This document shows positions 25,086-35,734 of a stretch of DNA of 64,000 bases, in pieces. The notes beneath the pieces are model-generated. The model was not told where the DNA came from. It did not search any database and worked only from the letters and a program-made list of their open reading frames with translations. The DNA lies in the NCBI GenBank assembly GCA_903842455.1, contig CAIMLX010000267.1, positions 1 to 64,000 on the forward strand. The letters are read 5' to 3'. Numbering within the stretch: the stretch's first letter is position 1; each line of letters starts with the position of its first letter. The translations under genes and the position numbers were made by a program. This stretch comes from an uncultured Hyphomicrobiales bacterium. GTDB lineage: Bacteria > Pseudomonadota > Alphaproteobacteria > Rhizobiales > Devosiaceae.

Positions 25086-25952
25086 ATGGAGCAGGGCGAA
25101 CTTGCCCTAAGCGATCGGGAATTCAACCGGGTCAAGGCCCGCGTTCATGCCGAAGCCGGCATTTCGCTTTCCGACGCCAAGCGCACACTGGTGATATCGA
25201 GGCTGGGCAAGCTGGTCCGCGGGCTCGGCCTCACTTCCTTCGACGCTTACCTCGATCACCTGGAGCGGGCCGGCACGCCGGCCGACGCGCAGGAGTTCGT
25301 CAACGCGCTGACCACCAACCTGACGCGGTTCTGGCGCGAGGATCACCACTTCGCGCACCTCAGGACCTACGTTGCGCAGCTGATGCAGCAGCGACCGCGC
25401 ATGGGGCTCAATGGCCGGCCGAAGCTTCGGATCTGGTCGGCAGGGTGCTCGACGGGGCAGGAGCCCTACACCATCGCGCTCGACCTGCTCGATGCGTTTC
25501 CGGAGCTGAGGCGCTGGGACTTCCGCATCCTCGCCACCGATATCGACACCAACGTCGTGGCCAAGGCCGCTGCCGGGGTCTATCCGGTGGGCGAGCTGAA
25601 CGGGCTCAGCCGCGAACGCTCGGACCTGTTCGAGGCCGCCGAGGCAGGGCAGGTCCGCATTCCCGCGGCGGCGCGCGACCTGGTTTCGTTCAAGCCGCTC
25701 AACCTCATTCACACGCCGTGGCCGATGCGCGGACCGTTCGATGCGGTGTTCTGCCGGAACGTAGCGATCTATTTCGACAAGAAGACGCAGGGGGAGTTGT
25801 TCGCCCGGCTCGGCGCGATCCTCGCGCCCGAAGGCTTCCTCTATATCGGTCACTCCGAAAACCTCGGGGCCGGCAGCGAGAACTTCCGTCTCGTCGGCAA
25901 GACCGTCTACCAGGCACGGGCGCAGCACATCAAGGCGAGGGACGCAGCATGA
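25086..25952 (+). CDS. cheR: Chemoreceptor methyltransferase CheR
   Basis: CheR methylates glutamates on chemoreceptors using S-adenosylmethionine. The 288-residue protein has the all-helical N-terminal domain (FNRVKARVHAEAGISL, TNLTRFWREDHHF) and the SAM domain with WSAGCSTGQEPYTIA, ATDIDTNVV and FCRNVAIYF. Its stop overlaps the cheB start as ATGA, so adaptation enzymes are translationally coupled. Its beta-subdomain would bind DWAEF-type tails, which two MCPs in this window keep. Confidence 0.96.
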   Translation: MEQGELALSDREFNRVKARVHAEAGISLSDAKRTLVISRLGKLVRGLGLTSFDAYLDHLERAGTPADAQEFVNALTTNLTRFWREDHHFAHLRTYVAQLMQQRPRMGLNGRPKLRIWSAGCSTGQEPYTIALDLLDAFPELRRWDFRILATDIDTNVVAKAAAGVYPVGELNGLSRERSDLFEAAEAGQVRIPAAARDLVSFKPLNLIHTPWPMRGPFDAVFCRNVAIYFDKKTQGELFARLGAILAPEGFLYIGHSENLGAGSENFRLVGKTVYQARAQHIKARDAA

Positions 25953-26995
25953 GTATCAAGGTGCTGGTCGTCGATGATTCCGCGCTCATCCGCGAGGTGT
26001 TGTCGCGCGCACTCGGCAAGGATGGCGACATCCTGGTGATCGGCACGGCCGCCGACCCGATCGAGGCGCGCGAGAAGGTCAAGACGCTGAGCCCCGATGT
26101 CGTGACGCTCGACATCGAGATGCCCAACATGAACGGGCTGCAGTTCCTCGACAAGCTGATGCGGCTGCATCCGCTGCCGGTGGTGATGGTCTCGACCCTC
26201 ACCACGAAGGGGGCGAGCGAGACGTTGCTGGCGATGGAACTGGGCGCGGTGGATTTCGTCGCCAAGCCCAATGCCAGGCTGTCAGGCGGGCTCGAAGCCT
26301 TTGGCGAGAACCTGCGCCAGAAGGTGCGGGCCGCAGCCAACTCCGACGTGAAGGGCCGCGCCATGCGCGCCCCGCCCGTCAACGTACCGGTGCGGACGGC
26401 GGCGGCGCCGAAGGGCACGGTCATCGCCATCGGCGCCTCGACCGGCGGCGTGGAAGCCATCCGCGTGGTGCTTTCGGGCATGCCCGTCGATTGTCCGCCG
26501 ATCGTCATTGCCCAGCATATGCCTGCCGGCTTCACGACCCGGTTTGCGGGCCGGCTCGACGAGGTCACCGAACTGACGGTGGTCGAGGCCGAGGACCGGA
26601 TGCCGCTGCTGCCGGGCCACGCCTATGTGGCGCGCGGGGACTATCACCTGCGGGTCGAGCGCTCGTCGGGCCAGCTCAAGTGCCGGTTGGCACAGGACGA
26701 GCTCGCCTCGGGGCATCGCCCCAGCGTCGATGTGCTGTTCGAGTCGGTGGCCAAGACCGTCGGCCCGATGGCGGTTGGGGCGATCCTGACCGGGATGGGG
26801 CGCGACGGGGCCAGGGGCCTCAAGCTGATGCGCGATGCCGGTGCCTACACCGTGGGGCAGAGCCAGAGCTCGGCGCTGGTCTACGGCATGCCGCGCGTCG
26901 CGTTCGAAGAAGGCGCTGTGATGGAGCAGGCGCCAGTCGAAGCTATTGCCGCGCGCCTCGCCGCGGCCCTGACCCGGATACGATCGGCTGCATAG
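25949..26995 (+). CDS. cheB: Chemotaxis response-regulator methylesterase CheB
   Basis: CheB removes methyl groups from chemoreceptors when phosphorylated. The 348-residue protein has a receiver domain (VLVVDDSALIRE; phospho-acceptor aspartate in VTLDIEMPNMNG near residue 54; lysine in VDFVAKP). Its methylesterase domain carries the catalytic serine in GASTGG, histidine in AQHMPAGFTTRF and aspartate in GMGRDGA. I chose the ATG at 25949, which overlaps the cheR stop. The track ORF is far longer upstream only because it reads a shadow of cheR. Confidence 0.96.
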   Translation: MSIKVLVVDDSALIREVLSRALGKDGDILVIGTAADPIEAREKVKTLSPDVVTLDIEMPNMNGLQFLDKLMRLHPLPVVMVSTLTTKGASETLLAMELGAVDFVAKPNARLSGGLEAFGENLRQKVRAAANSDVKGRAMRAPPVNVPVRTAAAPKGTVIAIGASTGGVEAIRVVLSGMPVDCPPIVIAQHMPAGFTTRFAGRLDEVTELTVVEAEDRMPLLPGHAYVARGDYHLRVERSSGQLKCRLAQDELASGHRPSVDVLFESVAKTVGPMAVGAILTGMGRDGARGLKLMRDAGAYTVGQSQSSALVYGMPRVAFEEGAVMEQAPVEAIAARLAAALTRIRSAA

Positions 26996-27090
26996 CGCAT
27001 GATCGGATTGAGGGTTTGGTAACGGAATATCCTTAGGGTCCAGAGTGCGCGACCCGCGTATTTTCGGGCGGCTAGAAGGCTAGCGTAAAC

Positions 27091-27480
27091 ATGCCGAAGG
27101 CAAGTGCTGTCAGTGTGATGATTGTGGATGACCAGCAGTCGATGCGGGGAATCTGCAAGTACATCCTCACCCAGCTTGGGTTCACCAACATCGTCGAGGC
27201 CAAATCCGGCCGCGACGCGCTGGGCAAACTCGAAAAAAGCACCGTCGATCTCATCATTTCCGACTGGAACATGGAAGACATCGACGGGCTGACGCTGCTG
27301 CGCGTCATCCGCAAGCATCCCAAGACGCAGGGAATGCCGTTCATCATGGCCACCGGCCGCTCCGACAAGGAGCAGGTGAAGGAAGCGATCTCGTCGGGCG
27401 TGAACAACTACATCATCAAGCCGTTCGACGCCTCGACGATGAAGAAGCGCATCGAGGCTGTGATCGGCGTGCTGTCCTAG
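27091..27480 (+). CDS. cheY: CheY-type single-domain response regulator
   Basis: This 129-residue receiver domain has no output domain. It shows the acidic pocket (MIVDDQQSMRG), the phospho-acceptor aspartate in LIISDWNMEDIDG near residue 58, the switch threonine/serine in FIMATGRSDKEQ, and the lysine in NYIIKPFDAST. It follows cheB by 95 bases in the same direction and is closed by a hairpin. It probably signals to the flagellar motor or acts as a phosphate sink; the window has no cheA to pair it with. Confidence 0.93.
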   Translation: MPKASAVSVMIVDDQQSMRGICKYILTQLGFTNIVEAKSGRDALGKLEKSTVDLIISDWNMEDIDGLTLLRVIRKHPKTQGMPFIMATGRSDKEQVKEAISSGVNNYIIKPFDASTMKKRIEAVIGVLS

Positions 27481-27511
27481 CGCACCGATACCGCACGAAC
27501 TCGTCTCAGAC

Positions 27512-27531
27512 AGGCCGCCTCCGGGCGGCCT
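27512..27531 (+). terminator. Hairpin after cheY
   Basis: A perfect 8-bp stem, AGGCCGCC with GGCGGCCT, around a TCCG loop lies about 30 bases after cheY. The following sequence is only moderately T-rich. It probably ends the cheD-cheY transcript before the first of the four large MCP genes. Confidence 0.65.
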
Positions 27532-27729
27532 TCGTGCTTTCCGGGGCAGGGATGCAATCGATCACATCGGCGGAAACGCTGGGCTCCGGACGATTCTGGC
27601 GTAATCAGAAATTAATGACCGCTGCCTACAATTTGGGCATGGCTTTCGGGGGGAGGCCGGCCCCGCGCTTCGTCGTTCCTGGCCGGCATCGTCCCCTCAC
27701 ACAGTCCCAAACAGACCAACGAGGGTAGG

Positions 27730-30270
27730 ATGATGGCCGGTTTGCCCAAGCTGAAGATCGCGCAGAAACTGCCGCTCGCCATGGTGATTTCAGCGCTGCT
27801 GGTCAGCGCCGGGGTCGGCACGGCAAGCTACCTGATCGGCTCGAGCACTGTGGAACAGATGAGCATCCGGCAGATGCAGACCGTTGCCGGCGAGCGGGCC
27901 CAGGAGTTCCAGACCTTCCTCCGGACGATCGAGGCGGACGTCGTCAGTACCGCCAGCACCGATCTGGCGTTCGGCGCCGCGCGTGACCTCGCGGTGGCGT
28001 GGGGCTCGATGGGTATCGCCAAGCCGCCACTCGACCCGGTGGCCACGCTGCGTGGCAACTATATCGACTTCAATCCCAACCCGGCGGGGCAGCGGCAGTT
28101 GCTCGACACCCCGACAGGCGACGGCATCAAGAAGACCAGCTACGAGTTCCAGCACGTCAAGATCAACCCGATCTTCCGCACGCAGCTGGAGCGGCGCGGC
28201 TACGCCGACATGTTCGTCTTCGATACCAAGGGCAACCTGCTCTATTCGGTGATGAAGAACGACGACTTCGCGAAGAATTTCGCCGAGGGCAGCGAGATGG
28301 CCGACGGCGGTCTCGGCCGCGCCTATCGCGCCGCGCTGGCGCTCCCTGAAGCCGGGCAGGTGGCCTTCTCGGACATGGAAGTCTACGGCCCGGCCGGCGG
28401 GCCGGCGAGCTTTCTCGCCACCCCGATCTTCGATCCACGCAAGAAACTGGCTGGCGTCCTGGCGGTGCAGATGCCCGTCGCCGCCATCAACGCCATGATG
28501 CAGAACAAGGATAACCTCGGCCAGACGGGCGAAAGCTTCTTCGTCGGCGCGGACTATCTTATGCGGTCGGATTCGAGTTTCTCCGAGGCCGGGGACATCC
28601 TCGCCACCCGCTACGAAAACGCCGTCGTCGCGGCGGCGCTTGAGGGAGAAAGCAGCCAGGGGTCGACGGCCGACTATCGCGGCATGCCGATGATCGTCAC
28701 GGCAACTCCGGTGGAGTTCAACGGTGCCAAGTGGGCGATGGTCACCACCATTTCGGAAGCCGAGGCACTGGCTCCGGTCGCCGACATGCGCGACATGATG
28801 CTGGTGATCGGGGCAGGGCTGCTCGTGCTGGCTGCCGCGGGCGGGTGGCTGTTCTCGCGGTCGGTGACGCGGCCGATCAGCCGGCTCACGGGCACGATGG
28901 ATGCCCTCGCTGCTGGCAATCTCGAAGTCGAGGTGCGCGGCGCCGAGCGCTCCGACGAGATCGGCGCGATGGCCAAGGCCGTGCAGGTGTTCAAGGAAAA
29001 CGCCGGCAGGATGACGGAGATGACCGAGGGCGAGAGGGCGGCTTCGCTGCAGCGCCGGGTCGATCGCACGGCGATGATGGGACAGTTGCAGCAGGCATTC
29101 GGCGAGGTGGTGAATGCCGCGATCGCCGGGGACTTTTCGAAGCGGGTCGATGCCGACTTCCCGGATGCCGAACTCAACACGCTGGCCGGTTCCGTCAACG
29201 AACTGGTGGCGACGGTGGAACGCGGTCTGGGGGAGACCGGCGAGGTGCTGGCGGCGCTGGCGCATACCGACCTGACCCGGCGCGTCCGGGGTGACTATGA
29301 GGGCGCGTTCCTGCAGCTCAAGACCGACACCAACGCGGTTGCCGAGACGCTGGGGGAGATCGTCGTCGGGCTGCGGGATACGTCGCGCTCGCTGAAGACG
29401 GCGACCGGCGAAATCCTCTCGGGCGCGAACGATCTCTCCGAGCGCACCACCAAGCAGGCTGCCACCATCGAGGAAACATCCGCCGCGATGGAGCGGCTGG
29501 CCGGCACGGTGATCGCCAATGCCGAGCGTGCCAGCGACGCGAGCAGCACGGCGGCGGGCGTTACCCGCACGGCGGAGGAGGGCGGGGCGGTGATGCAGCG
29601 CGCCACGGAGGCGATGGAGCGGATCACGGCGTCGTCGGGCAAGATCTCCAACATTATCGGGATGATCGACGATATCGCGTTCCAGACCAACCTGCTGGCG
29701 CTCAACGCCTCGGTCGAAGCAGCGCGGGCGGGCGACGCGGGCAAGGGCTTCGCGGTCGTCGCCGTCGAGGTGCGCCGCCTGGCGCAGTCGGCGGCGAGTG
29801 CGTCGAGCGACGTGAAGGTGTTGATCGAGCAGTCGGGCGCCGAGGTCAGCGGCGGCTCGCGTCTGGTGCTCGAGGCGGCCAACAAGCTCGAGGCCATGCT
29901 GGTGGCGGCGCGCTCATCCAATGCGGTCATGCACGCAATTGCCAAGGCGAGCCGCGAGCAGGCCTCGGCCATCGAGGAAGTCAACGCCGCGGTGCGCCAG
30001 ATGGACGAGATGACCCAGCACAATGCTGCGCTGGTCGAGGAGACCAACGCTGCCATCGAGCAGACCGAGGCGCAGGCGGTTGAACTCGACCGCATCGTCG
30101 AGATCTTCCGACTGGTGGAGCACGATGCGGTCGCCGGCAAGGCGACGCGCAGCCCACCGGAGCCGGAGAAAGGTGGAATTAAGGCATTGCAGGCAAAGGT
30201 ACGTACTGCCGCCCGCTCCTACCTCAGCCGGGGCAGCGTGGCAGTCGACAAGGACTGGGCCGAATTCTAG
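27730..30270 (+). CDS. Methyl-accepting chemotaxis protein with large periplasmic sensor and DWAEF tail
   Basis: This 846-residue transducer has a transmembrane segment at about 12-35 and a large periplasmic, probably double-Cache sensor to about 350 ([32 protein letters not shown]). A second membrane helix ([19 protein letters not shown]), HAMP and HAMP-like repeats, and the signalling hairpin ([25 protein letters not shown]) follow. It ends DKDWAEF, a CheR/CheB-tether-type pentapeptide. GAGGG lies upstream; a second ATG three bases on is equally possible. It is the first of four tandem receptors sharing near-identical signalling domains. Confidence 0.93.
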   Translation: MMAGLPKLKIAQKLPLAMVISALLVSAGVGTASYLIGSSTVEQMSIRQMQTVAGERAQEFQTFLRTIEADVVSTASTDLAFGAARDLAVAWGSMGIAKPPLDPVATLRGNYIDFNPNPAGQRQLLDTPTGDGIKKTSYEFQHVKINPIFRTQLERRGYADMFVFDTKGNLLYSVMKNDDFAKNFAEGSEMADGGLGRAYRAALALPEAGQVAFSDMEVYGPAGGPASFLATPIFDPRKKLAGVLAVQMPVAAINAMMQNKDNLGQTGESFFVGADYLMRSDSSFSEAGDILATRYENAVVAAALEGESSQGSTADYRGMPMIVTATPVEFNGAKWAMVTTISEAEALAPVADMRDMMLVIGAGLLVLAAAGGWLFSRSVTRPISRLTGTMDALAAGNLEVEVRGAERSDEIGAMAKAVQVFKENAGRMTEMTEGERAASLQRRVDRTAMMGQLQQAFGEVVNAAIAGDFSKRVDADFPDAELNTLAGSVNELVATVERGLGETGEVLAALAHTDLTRRVRGDYEGAFLQLKTDTNAVAETLGEIVVGLRDTSRSLKTATGEILSGANDLSERTTKQAATIEETSAAMERLAGTVIANAERASDASSTAAGVTRTAEEGGAVMQRATEAMERITASSGKISNIIGMIDDIAFQTNLLALNASVEAARAGDAGKGFAVVAVEVRRLAQSAASASSDVKVLIEQSGAEVSGGSRLVLEAANKLEAMLVAARSSNAVMHAIAKASREQASAIEEVNAAVRQMDEMTQHNAALVEETNAAIEQTEAQAVELDRIVEIFRLVEHDAVAGKATRSPPEPEKGGIKALQAKVRTAARSYLSRGSVAVDKDWAEF

Positions 30271-30342
30271 CGGCCACATATTGCGTACCGGAGAGCGAAG
30301 CTCGGCCGGAGTTGATTAAAGAGTAGTCCAGGAAGGACGAAA

Positions 30343-33267
30343 ATGCGGATCGACCGCCGGCTCGCCACAGCCCTTGCCATCGGTATGTTGCCGTTGGCGA
30401 TCGGCGCTTTCATGATCGCCCAGGACATGGGAACGATCGATCGGGCGAAGGTCGAGGCCGACGGCGTCGACTATGCCGGGTTGGTGCTCCCAGAACTCAC
30501 CAGCCTCGCGCGTGACAAGGCGCTGCCCGCCACTCCCAACCCGGCCCTCGCCGCTGCCGCGAGCGCCAATGAAGGCCGGCTCGGTACCGCCGCGATCTCC
30601 GAGGCTTATGCCGACCTCAAGGCCGATGTCGCGAACGGTGCCTTCCCGGCTGCCGCGCGCCAGGCGGCGGCGACGCTTATCGCGCGCATCCACGAGGCGG
30701 CTGGTGTCACATCCGACAGCGACGGCAATGCCGCGCTCAGCGCCGAGGTGCCGCAGGCTGCGAACGCCGCGCCGCTGGCGCCGGCGCTGCTCGACGCCTC
30801 GCGCTATGCGCCGACCGTGCTGCCAGCGGCGGTTGACCGGCTGACCCAGGTGCTCGCCGAGTTCCGTGCCGCCATCGCGTCCGAGGGCAGGCCGCAAAGC
30901 GCCGCCCTTGCCGAGTATGGCGCGGCGGCGAAGGCGTTTGCCGACAGGGTCGAGGCGGGTATCGCCACCCTCGGGAAACCCGAACTGCGCCTTGCCTATG
31001 ACTGGGCCGGCCTCGACGCCGCCCACCGGCTCTACCAGGACGAGGCGCTCGCGCTGGGCCAGAGTTCCGCTGCGGCGCTGGGCGAAACGCTGCAGGCCCG
31101 TATCGCCGGCGCCGGCTTTCGCATCTGGCTGACGGCTGCCATCGCGGCAATCGCCGCTGCGGGGCTTGGGCTTTCCAGTTTTCTCGTCTTCCGGCGCTGG
31201 CAACCCTCGGTTAAGCAAACCGCCCTATCGTCCGCGCCGGGGAAGAGCGGAACGTTGCGGCCCGAGAGCCGCGGCACATCGAGGGTCATCATGACCAGTG
31301 CGTCCGCGCGCCGCTCCGGCGGCATGAAGCTCACGTCGTCCATCTCGCTGATGGTACTGGCCGCCGTTGCCGTTACGGTCTGCACAGTTCTGGGCACAGT
31401 GTGGGTGCTGCTCTCAGCCAATACGCAGAGCACGGTCGACCAGCGGTTGGGTACCGACCTGCGCATTGCCGCGGCGATCCTCGAGGTCAACCTGCCCAGT
31501 TCGGACGTCTACTGGGCCGAGGACGGCAGCCTCGACAAGATCGAAGCCAAGGCGATGCCGAAGTTCCGCAACCACGACCTGGTCAACACCATCGGGCGGG
31601 TGACGGGCGATACGGCGACGCTGTTCGTTTTCGACGCCGAGACGGAGGACTTCGTCCGCAAGACGACGACCATCCTCGACGCGGAGGGCAATCCGATCCT
31701 CGACACACCGCTCGATCGCACCGGTGCCGCCTACCCGGTGGTCAGGGCCGGCGGCACCTACCAGGGCGCCGCCAACATCCTCGGGGTGCCGTACTACGCT
31801 ATCTACAAGCCGATCGTAGACCTGAGCGGCGCGCCGATCGGCCTCGTCTATGTCGGCATTCCTAGGGTCGAGATCGACTCGGTGGCGTCGGATGGCCTCG
31901 GGGTGCTCGGGCTCGTCGGGGCGGCTGTTCTCGTCATCATCGGCGGCATCGCTTACCTCGCCTCGCGGCTGCTGACACGGCCGATCCCGCGGCTTTGCGG
32001 GGCCATGCAGCACCTGGCCGAGGGCGAACTGCAGACGGAAATTCCCTATACCGGGCTCGGCAACGAACTGGGCGCAATGGCTCGCAGCCTTGAAGTGTTC
32101 CGCGACAATGCCCTCAAGGTGCACGAGATGACCGAGAGCGAGCGCGTATCGCTGGCAGAGCGCCGCGATGAGCGCACCCAGATGATGCAGTCGCTACAGC
32201 GCGGCTTCGGCGACGTGGTGGATGCCGCGCTCGAGGGGGATTTCACGCGGCGGATCGATGCGAGCTTCAAGGACGAAGAGCTCAACCGGCTGGCCGCCAG
32301 CGTCAACGCGCTCGTGGGGCGCATCGACGAGATCATCGGCGAGACCGGACAGGCGCTCGCGGCGCTTGCCGATACCGATCTCACGCATCGCATGAACACC
32401 GGCTATGGTGGGGCACTGGGCCAGCTCGAGCACGACACCAACCAGGTGGCGGAGCGGCTGGGCGAAGTGGTTACGGCGCTGAAGCAGAGTTCGCAGGGCC
32501 TGAAGACTGCAACTGGCGAAATTCTATCGGGCGCCAACGACCTGTCGGAACGTACGACGCGGCAGGCCGCGACGATCGAAGAGACCTCGGCCGCCATGAC
32601 GCAACTGGCCGGCACGGTCCGCGTCAATGCCGAAAAGGCCGAGGACGCGCGCCACGTCGCCGCCGAAGTCAGCCGTACCGCCGAAGAGGGCGGGGCGGTG
32701 ATGGCGGAGGCCAACGCGGCGATGGAACGGATCATCGCGTCGTCGTCGAAGATCTCCAACATCATCGGGCTGATCGACGACATCGCGTTCCAGACCAACC
32801 TCCTGGCGCTCAACGCTTCAGTGGAAGCGGCGCGCGCCGGCGAGGCCGGCAAGGGGTTTGCTGTGGTGGCGGTGGAAGTTCGCCGTCTCGCCCAGTCGGC
32901 GGCGCAGGCCTCGAGCGAAGTCAAAGTGCTGATCGAAGCGAGTGGCGGCGAGGTCAAGGGCGGTACACGGCTGGTCGCCGAAGCGGCTGGCAAGCTCGAA
33001 AAGATGCTCGGCGCGGCGCAGCGCTCCAGCGCGCTGATGGCCGAGATTGCCAGCGAAAGTCATCAGCAGGCCGCCTCGATCGACGAAGTCAATGCCGCGG
33101 TGCGGCAACTCGACGAGATGACCCAGCACAATGCCGCGCTGGTCGAGGAGATCAACGCGGCGATCGAACAGACCGAAGCGCAGGCCGGGCAGGTCGATGG
33201 CATTGCGGCGATATTCACCGTCGCGGCGCCCGCACCGGCGGAGCGGAAGTCTCGCATCGCGGCTTGA
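30343..33267 (+). CDS. Methyl-accepting chemotaxis protein; apparent in-frame join of two membrane sensors
   Basis: The open frame codes for 974 residues. Residues 1-290 form one sensor module: a membrane helix at 10-28, an alanine-rich helical periplasmic part, and a helix at 258-282 ([23 protein letters not shown]). After a low-complexity linker, a second start-like stretch at residue 317 (ATG at 31291, GAGGG five bases upstream) begins a complete MCP. That MCP has a membrane helix, a Cache_3-Cache_2-like sensor ([32 protein letters not shown]), another helix, HAMP, and the signalling tip near residue 800. It may be one four-helix receptor or two proteins. It lacks the DWAEF tail. Confidence 0.85.
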   Translation: MRIDRRLATALAIGMLPLAIGAFMIAQDMGTIDRAKVEADGVDYAGLVLPELTSLARDKALPATPNPALAAAASANEGRLGTAAISEAYADLKADVANGAFPAAARQAAATLIARIHEAAGVTSDSDGNAALSAEVPQAANAAPLAPALLDASRYAPTVLPAAVDRLTQVLAEFRAAIASEGRPQSAALAEYGAAAKAFADRVEAGIATLGKPELRLAYDWAGLDAAHRLYQDEALALGQSSAAALGETLQARIAGAGFRIWLTAAIAAIAAAGLGLSSFLVFRRWQPSVKQTALSSAPGKSGTLRPESRGTSRVIMTSASARRSGGMKLTSSISLMVLAAVAVTVCTVLGTVWVLLSANTQSTVDQRLGTDLRIAAAILEVNLPSSDVYWAEDGSLDKIEAKAMPKFRNHDLVNTIGRVTGDTATLFVFDAETEDFVRKTTTILDAEGNPILDTPLDRTGAAYPVVRAGGTYQGAANILGVPYYAIYKPIVDLSGAPIGLVYVGIPRVEIDSVASDGLGVLGLVGAAVLVIIGGIAYLASRLLTRPIPRLCGAMQHLAEGELQTEIPYTGLGNELGAMARSLEVFRDNALKVHEMTESERVSLAERRDERTQMMQSLQRGFGDVVDAALEGDFTRRIDASFKDEELNRLAASVNALVGRIDEIIGETGQALAALADTDLTHRMNTGYGGALGQLEHDTNQVAERLGEVVTALKQSSQGLKTATGEILSGANDLSERTTRQAATIEETSAAMTQLAGTVRVNAEKAEDARHVAAEVSRTAEEGGAVMAEANAAMERIIASSSKISNIIGLIDDIAFQTNLLALNASVEAARAGEAGKGFAVVAVEVRRLAQSAAQASSEVKVLIEASGGEVKGGTRLVAEAAGKLEKMLGAAQRSSALMAEIASESHQQAASIDEVNAAVRQLDEMTQHNAALVEEINAAIEQTEAQAGQVDGIAAIFTVAAPAPAERKSRIAA

Positions 33268-33366
33268 AGCAGTATGGGCGCGCACCGGTCAAACTGCTGC
33301 GGTACACTTCAGTCTTTTATAACCTAGACGAAGTTTTAAGCGCCGGTGGTGCAGCATGGGTGCACA

Positions 33367-33733
33367 ATGAGCGACACACACGCCACCCCACCCGATATTC
33401 GTGAGCCAGCGGGCAGCACGCTGCTCGCGCTGCTCCCGGCGCTTCTAGTCGCCCTCGTGACCCTCGTGGCCGGCACGGCAAGCGCCTACGCGCCGCCGGC
33501 GACCGGCGAGATGGCGGTGGTGTTCCCCCCCCTGGACCAACGAGGTCGAGGCGTTCGAGGTCGTCGCCCGTGCAGGCGGTCTGCTCGTCGGACCCAGCCG
33601 TTTCGGCAACATCGTCATCGCCCTTGCTATAGATTCCGGCTTTGCGGCCCGGGTCGCGCAGCATGGGGCTCTCTTCACAACCAATGCGACCGGAATTTGC
33701 GGGCCGGCGTCAACCAATGGGTCCGTGCAATGA
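33367..33733 (+). pseudogene. Small membrane-anchored or exported protein, frameshifted at a C8 run
   Basis: From the ATG at 33367 the frame reads a hydrophobic segment (LLALLPALLVALVTLVAG) and then VVFPP. At a run of eight Cs (33525-33532) it leaves the sensible frame. If one C is removed, the frame continues TNEVEAFEVVARAGGLLVG...FGNIVIALAIDSGFAARVAQHGALF and stops at 33731-33733. That stop overlaps the next MCP start as ATGA and gives a 121-residue protein. The overlap and the coherent second half argue that it was a real gene. As given, the N-terminal frame instead runs in-frame into the MCP. Sequencing error, phase variation or decay are all possible. The function is not recognised. Confidence 0.65.
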
Positions 33734-35544
33734 ATATCGAAACACTGAGGCAGCAGGCGAGCTACGTCATCGCTGTCGTTGCCGTCGTCATGGGCGTCGC
33801 CGCGCTCGCTACAGAGTATTTCGTGCAAGGTTCGCTGGGGCTGGGCAGCGGGCTGGCCGCTGGCATGACGGCCGCGTTGCTGGGCACCTACGTGGTGTCG
33901 CGCAAAGGCCAGGCGTTCCGCTTCCTAGCGGTATCGGTGATCATGGCGCAGGTGATGGCCCTGCTGATCGCCTCGCGCGGCCATGCCTTCCAGATCGACC
34001 TGCACATGGCGTTCTTCGCTGCGCTGGCGCTGTCGGCCCTGATGTATGACAGCAAGGCGATCATTCTGGGGGCCGCGCTCGTGGCGGTGCACCACCTCGT
34101 GCTCGGGCTGGGCATGGAAGAGCTGGTGTTCTACGGCGGCAGCGGGCTCGAACGTGTCGTGCTCCACGCGGTGATCCTCGTTGTCGAGGCGGCCGGTCTG
34201 GTCTGGCTGTCCACTACGACGGGGCGGCTGCTGTCGCTGGCCGAGAGAAAATCCGACGAGGCGGCCCTCGAAGCGCAGAAGGTCAGCGATCTGGCTGCAT
34301 CCACTGCGGCCGAACGGAGCGCCCGTGCAGAGCAGGACCAGGACATGCTCAATCGGCTCGAGCAGTCGTTCGGCCGGGTGGTCGCCGACGCCGCCGACGG
34401 GCGCTTCGACAGCCGCGTCGAGGAAGCCTTCGGCATGCCGGTCTTCGACAAGCTCGCGCGTTCCATCAATATGCTGATCGATACGGTGCAACGTGGCCTC
34501 GGCGAAACCGGTGCGGTTCTCGCCGGCCTCGCCCAGGCCGACCTGACCAAGCGGGTCGAAGGGCAATTCGTCGGCGAGTTCGGAGCGCTGAAGGACAGCA
34601 CCAACGCGGTGGCGGACCGGTTGAGCCAGATTGTCGGCCAGATCAAGGACACGTCGCGCGGACTGAAGACGGCTACGGGCGAGATCCTCTCGGGTGCCAA
34701 CGATCTGAGCGAGCGGACGACCAAGCAGGCAGCGACGATCGAGCAAACCTCCGCAGCCATGGAGCAGCTCTCCACCACCGTGCTGCAGAATGCCGACCGG
34801 GCCAAGGAGGCGAACAACGTGTCCGCCAGCGTCACGCGGACTGCCGAAGAGGGCGGCAAGGTGATGGGCGAGGCCAACATGGCGATGGAGCGCATCACGC
34901 AGTCGTCGGGCAAGATCTCCAACATCATCGGCATGATCGACGATATCGCCTTCCAGACCAACCTGCTGGCGCTGAACGCCTCGGTGGAGGCGGCCCGGGC
35001 CGGCGATGCGGGCAAGGGGTTCGCGGTCGTGGCAGTCGAAGTCCGGCGTCTCGCGCAGTCGGCCGCCAGCGCTTCATCCGACGTCAAGCTGCTGATCGAG
35101 GAATCAGGTGCCGAGGTGAGGACGGGATCCAAGCTCGTCGCCGACGCGGCCGCGCGGCTCGAGTCGATGCTCGAGGCAGCCCGATCCTCGAATGCGCTGA
35201 TGGATGGCATCGCGCGGGAATCGAGCCGGCAGGCGGCAGCGATCGAAGAGGTCAATGCCGCTGTGCGGCAGCTCGATGAAATGACGCAGCACAACGCTGC
35301 CCTCGTCGAGCAGACCAACGCGGCGATCGAGCAGACGGAGGCGCAGGCGAACGAACTCGATCGCGTGGTCGATGTCTTCAATGTATCGGGCAACGCCGCT
35401 GGCAGGGCCACCGGCCGCGCGCCAGAAGTCCGGGCGGCGCAGGCAAGCGGGATACAGGCCCTGCAGGCCAAGGTGAAGCAAGCTTCCAGATCCTACCTCA
35501 GCCGCGGCAATGCCGCCGTCGACAAGGACTGGGCCGAGTTCTAG
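33730..35544 (+). CDS. Methyl-accepting chemotaxis protein with polytopic membrane sensor and DWAEF tail
   Basis: This 604-residue transducer begins at the ATG at 33730. The track ORF from 33346 joins it to the frameshifted small gene. The N-terminal 180 residues hold about six membrane helices (YVIAVVAVVMGVAALA, LAVSVIMAQVMALLIA, AIILGAALVAVHHLVLGLG) with no large periplasmic domain, so it may sense membrane or energy state. A HAMP-like region, the signalling tip (near residue 400-440) and a C-terminal DKDWAEF follow. No strong ribosome-binding site precedes the start; coupling to the overlapping small gene would explain this. Confidence 0.92.
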   Translation: MNIETLRQQASYVIAVVAVVMGVAALATEYFVQGSLGLGSGLAAGMTAALLGTYVVSRKGQAFRFLAVSVIMAQVMALLIASRGHAFQIDLHMAFFAALALSALMYDSKAIILGAALVAVHHLVLGLGMEELVFYGGSGLERVVLHAVILVVEAAGLVWLSTTTGRLLSLAERKSDEAALEAQKVSDLAASTAAERSARAEQDQDMLNRLEQSFGRVVADAADGRFDSRVEEAFGMPVFDKLARSINMLIDTVQRGLGETGAVLAGLAQADLTKRVEGQFVGEFGALKDSTNAVADRLSQIVGQIKDTSRGLKTATGEILSGANDLSERTTKQAATIEQTSAAMEQLSTTVLQNADRAKEANNVSASVTRTAEEGGKVMGEANMAMERITQSSGKISNIIGMIDDIAFQTNLLALNASVEAARAGDAGKGFAVVAVEVRRLAQSAASASSDVKLLIEESGAEVRTGSKLVADAAARLESMLEAARSSNALMDGIARESSRQAAAIEEVNAAVRQLDEMTQHNAALVEQTNAAIEQTEAQANELDRVVDVFNVSGNAAGRATGRAPEVRAAQASGIQALQAKVKQASRSYLSRGNAAVDKDWAEF

Positions 35545-35734
35545 CGGTCCGCAGGAGTGCTCGCATGGCTGCAATGTAGCCGCAGCAACGCAAGTCGACC
35601 ATTTCGACGCCTTTTGTGCCGACGACGGCGGGTCACGTTCATGCGGACTTAAGGCCGGCCATCCATGGTCGATGAAGCCGTATGTCGCGGCACTCATGCT
35701 GCGTCGGGCGTAGAACGCCCTCTGGGGGTATATA

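Noticed and set aside
30288-30309. Hairpin after the first large MCP as a terminator
   Set aside because: The stem is interrupted on both arms and lacks a T-run.
33346-33729. N-terminal extension of the third MCP to 33346
   Set aside because: The extension is the frameshifted small gene read in the wrong frame after the C8 run; the MCP itself begins naturally at 33730.
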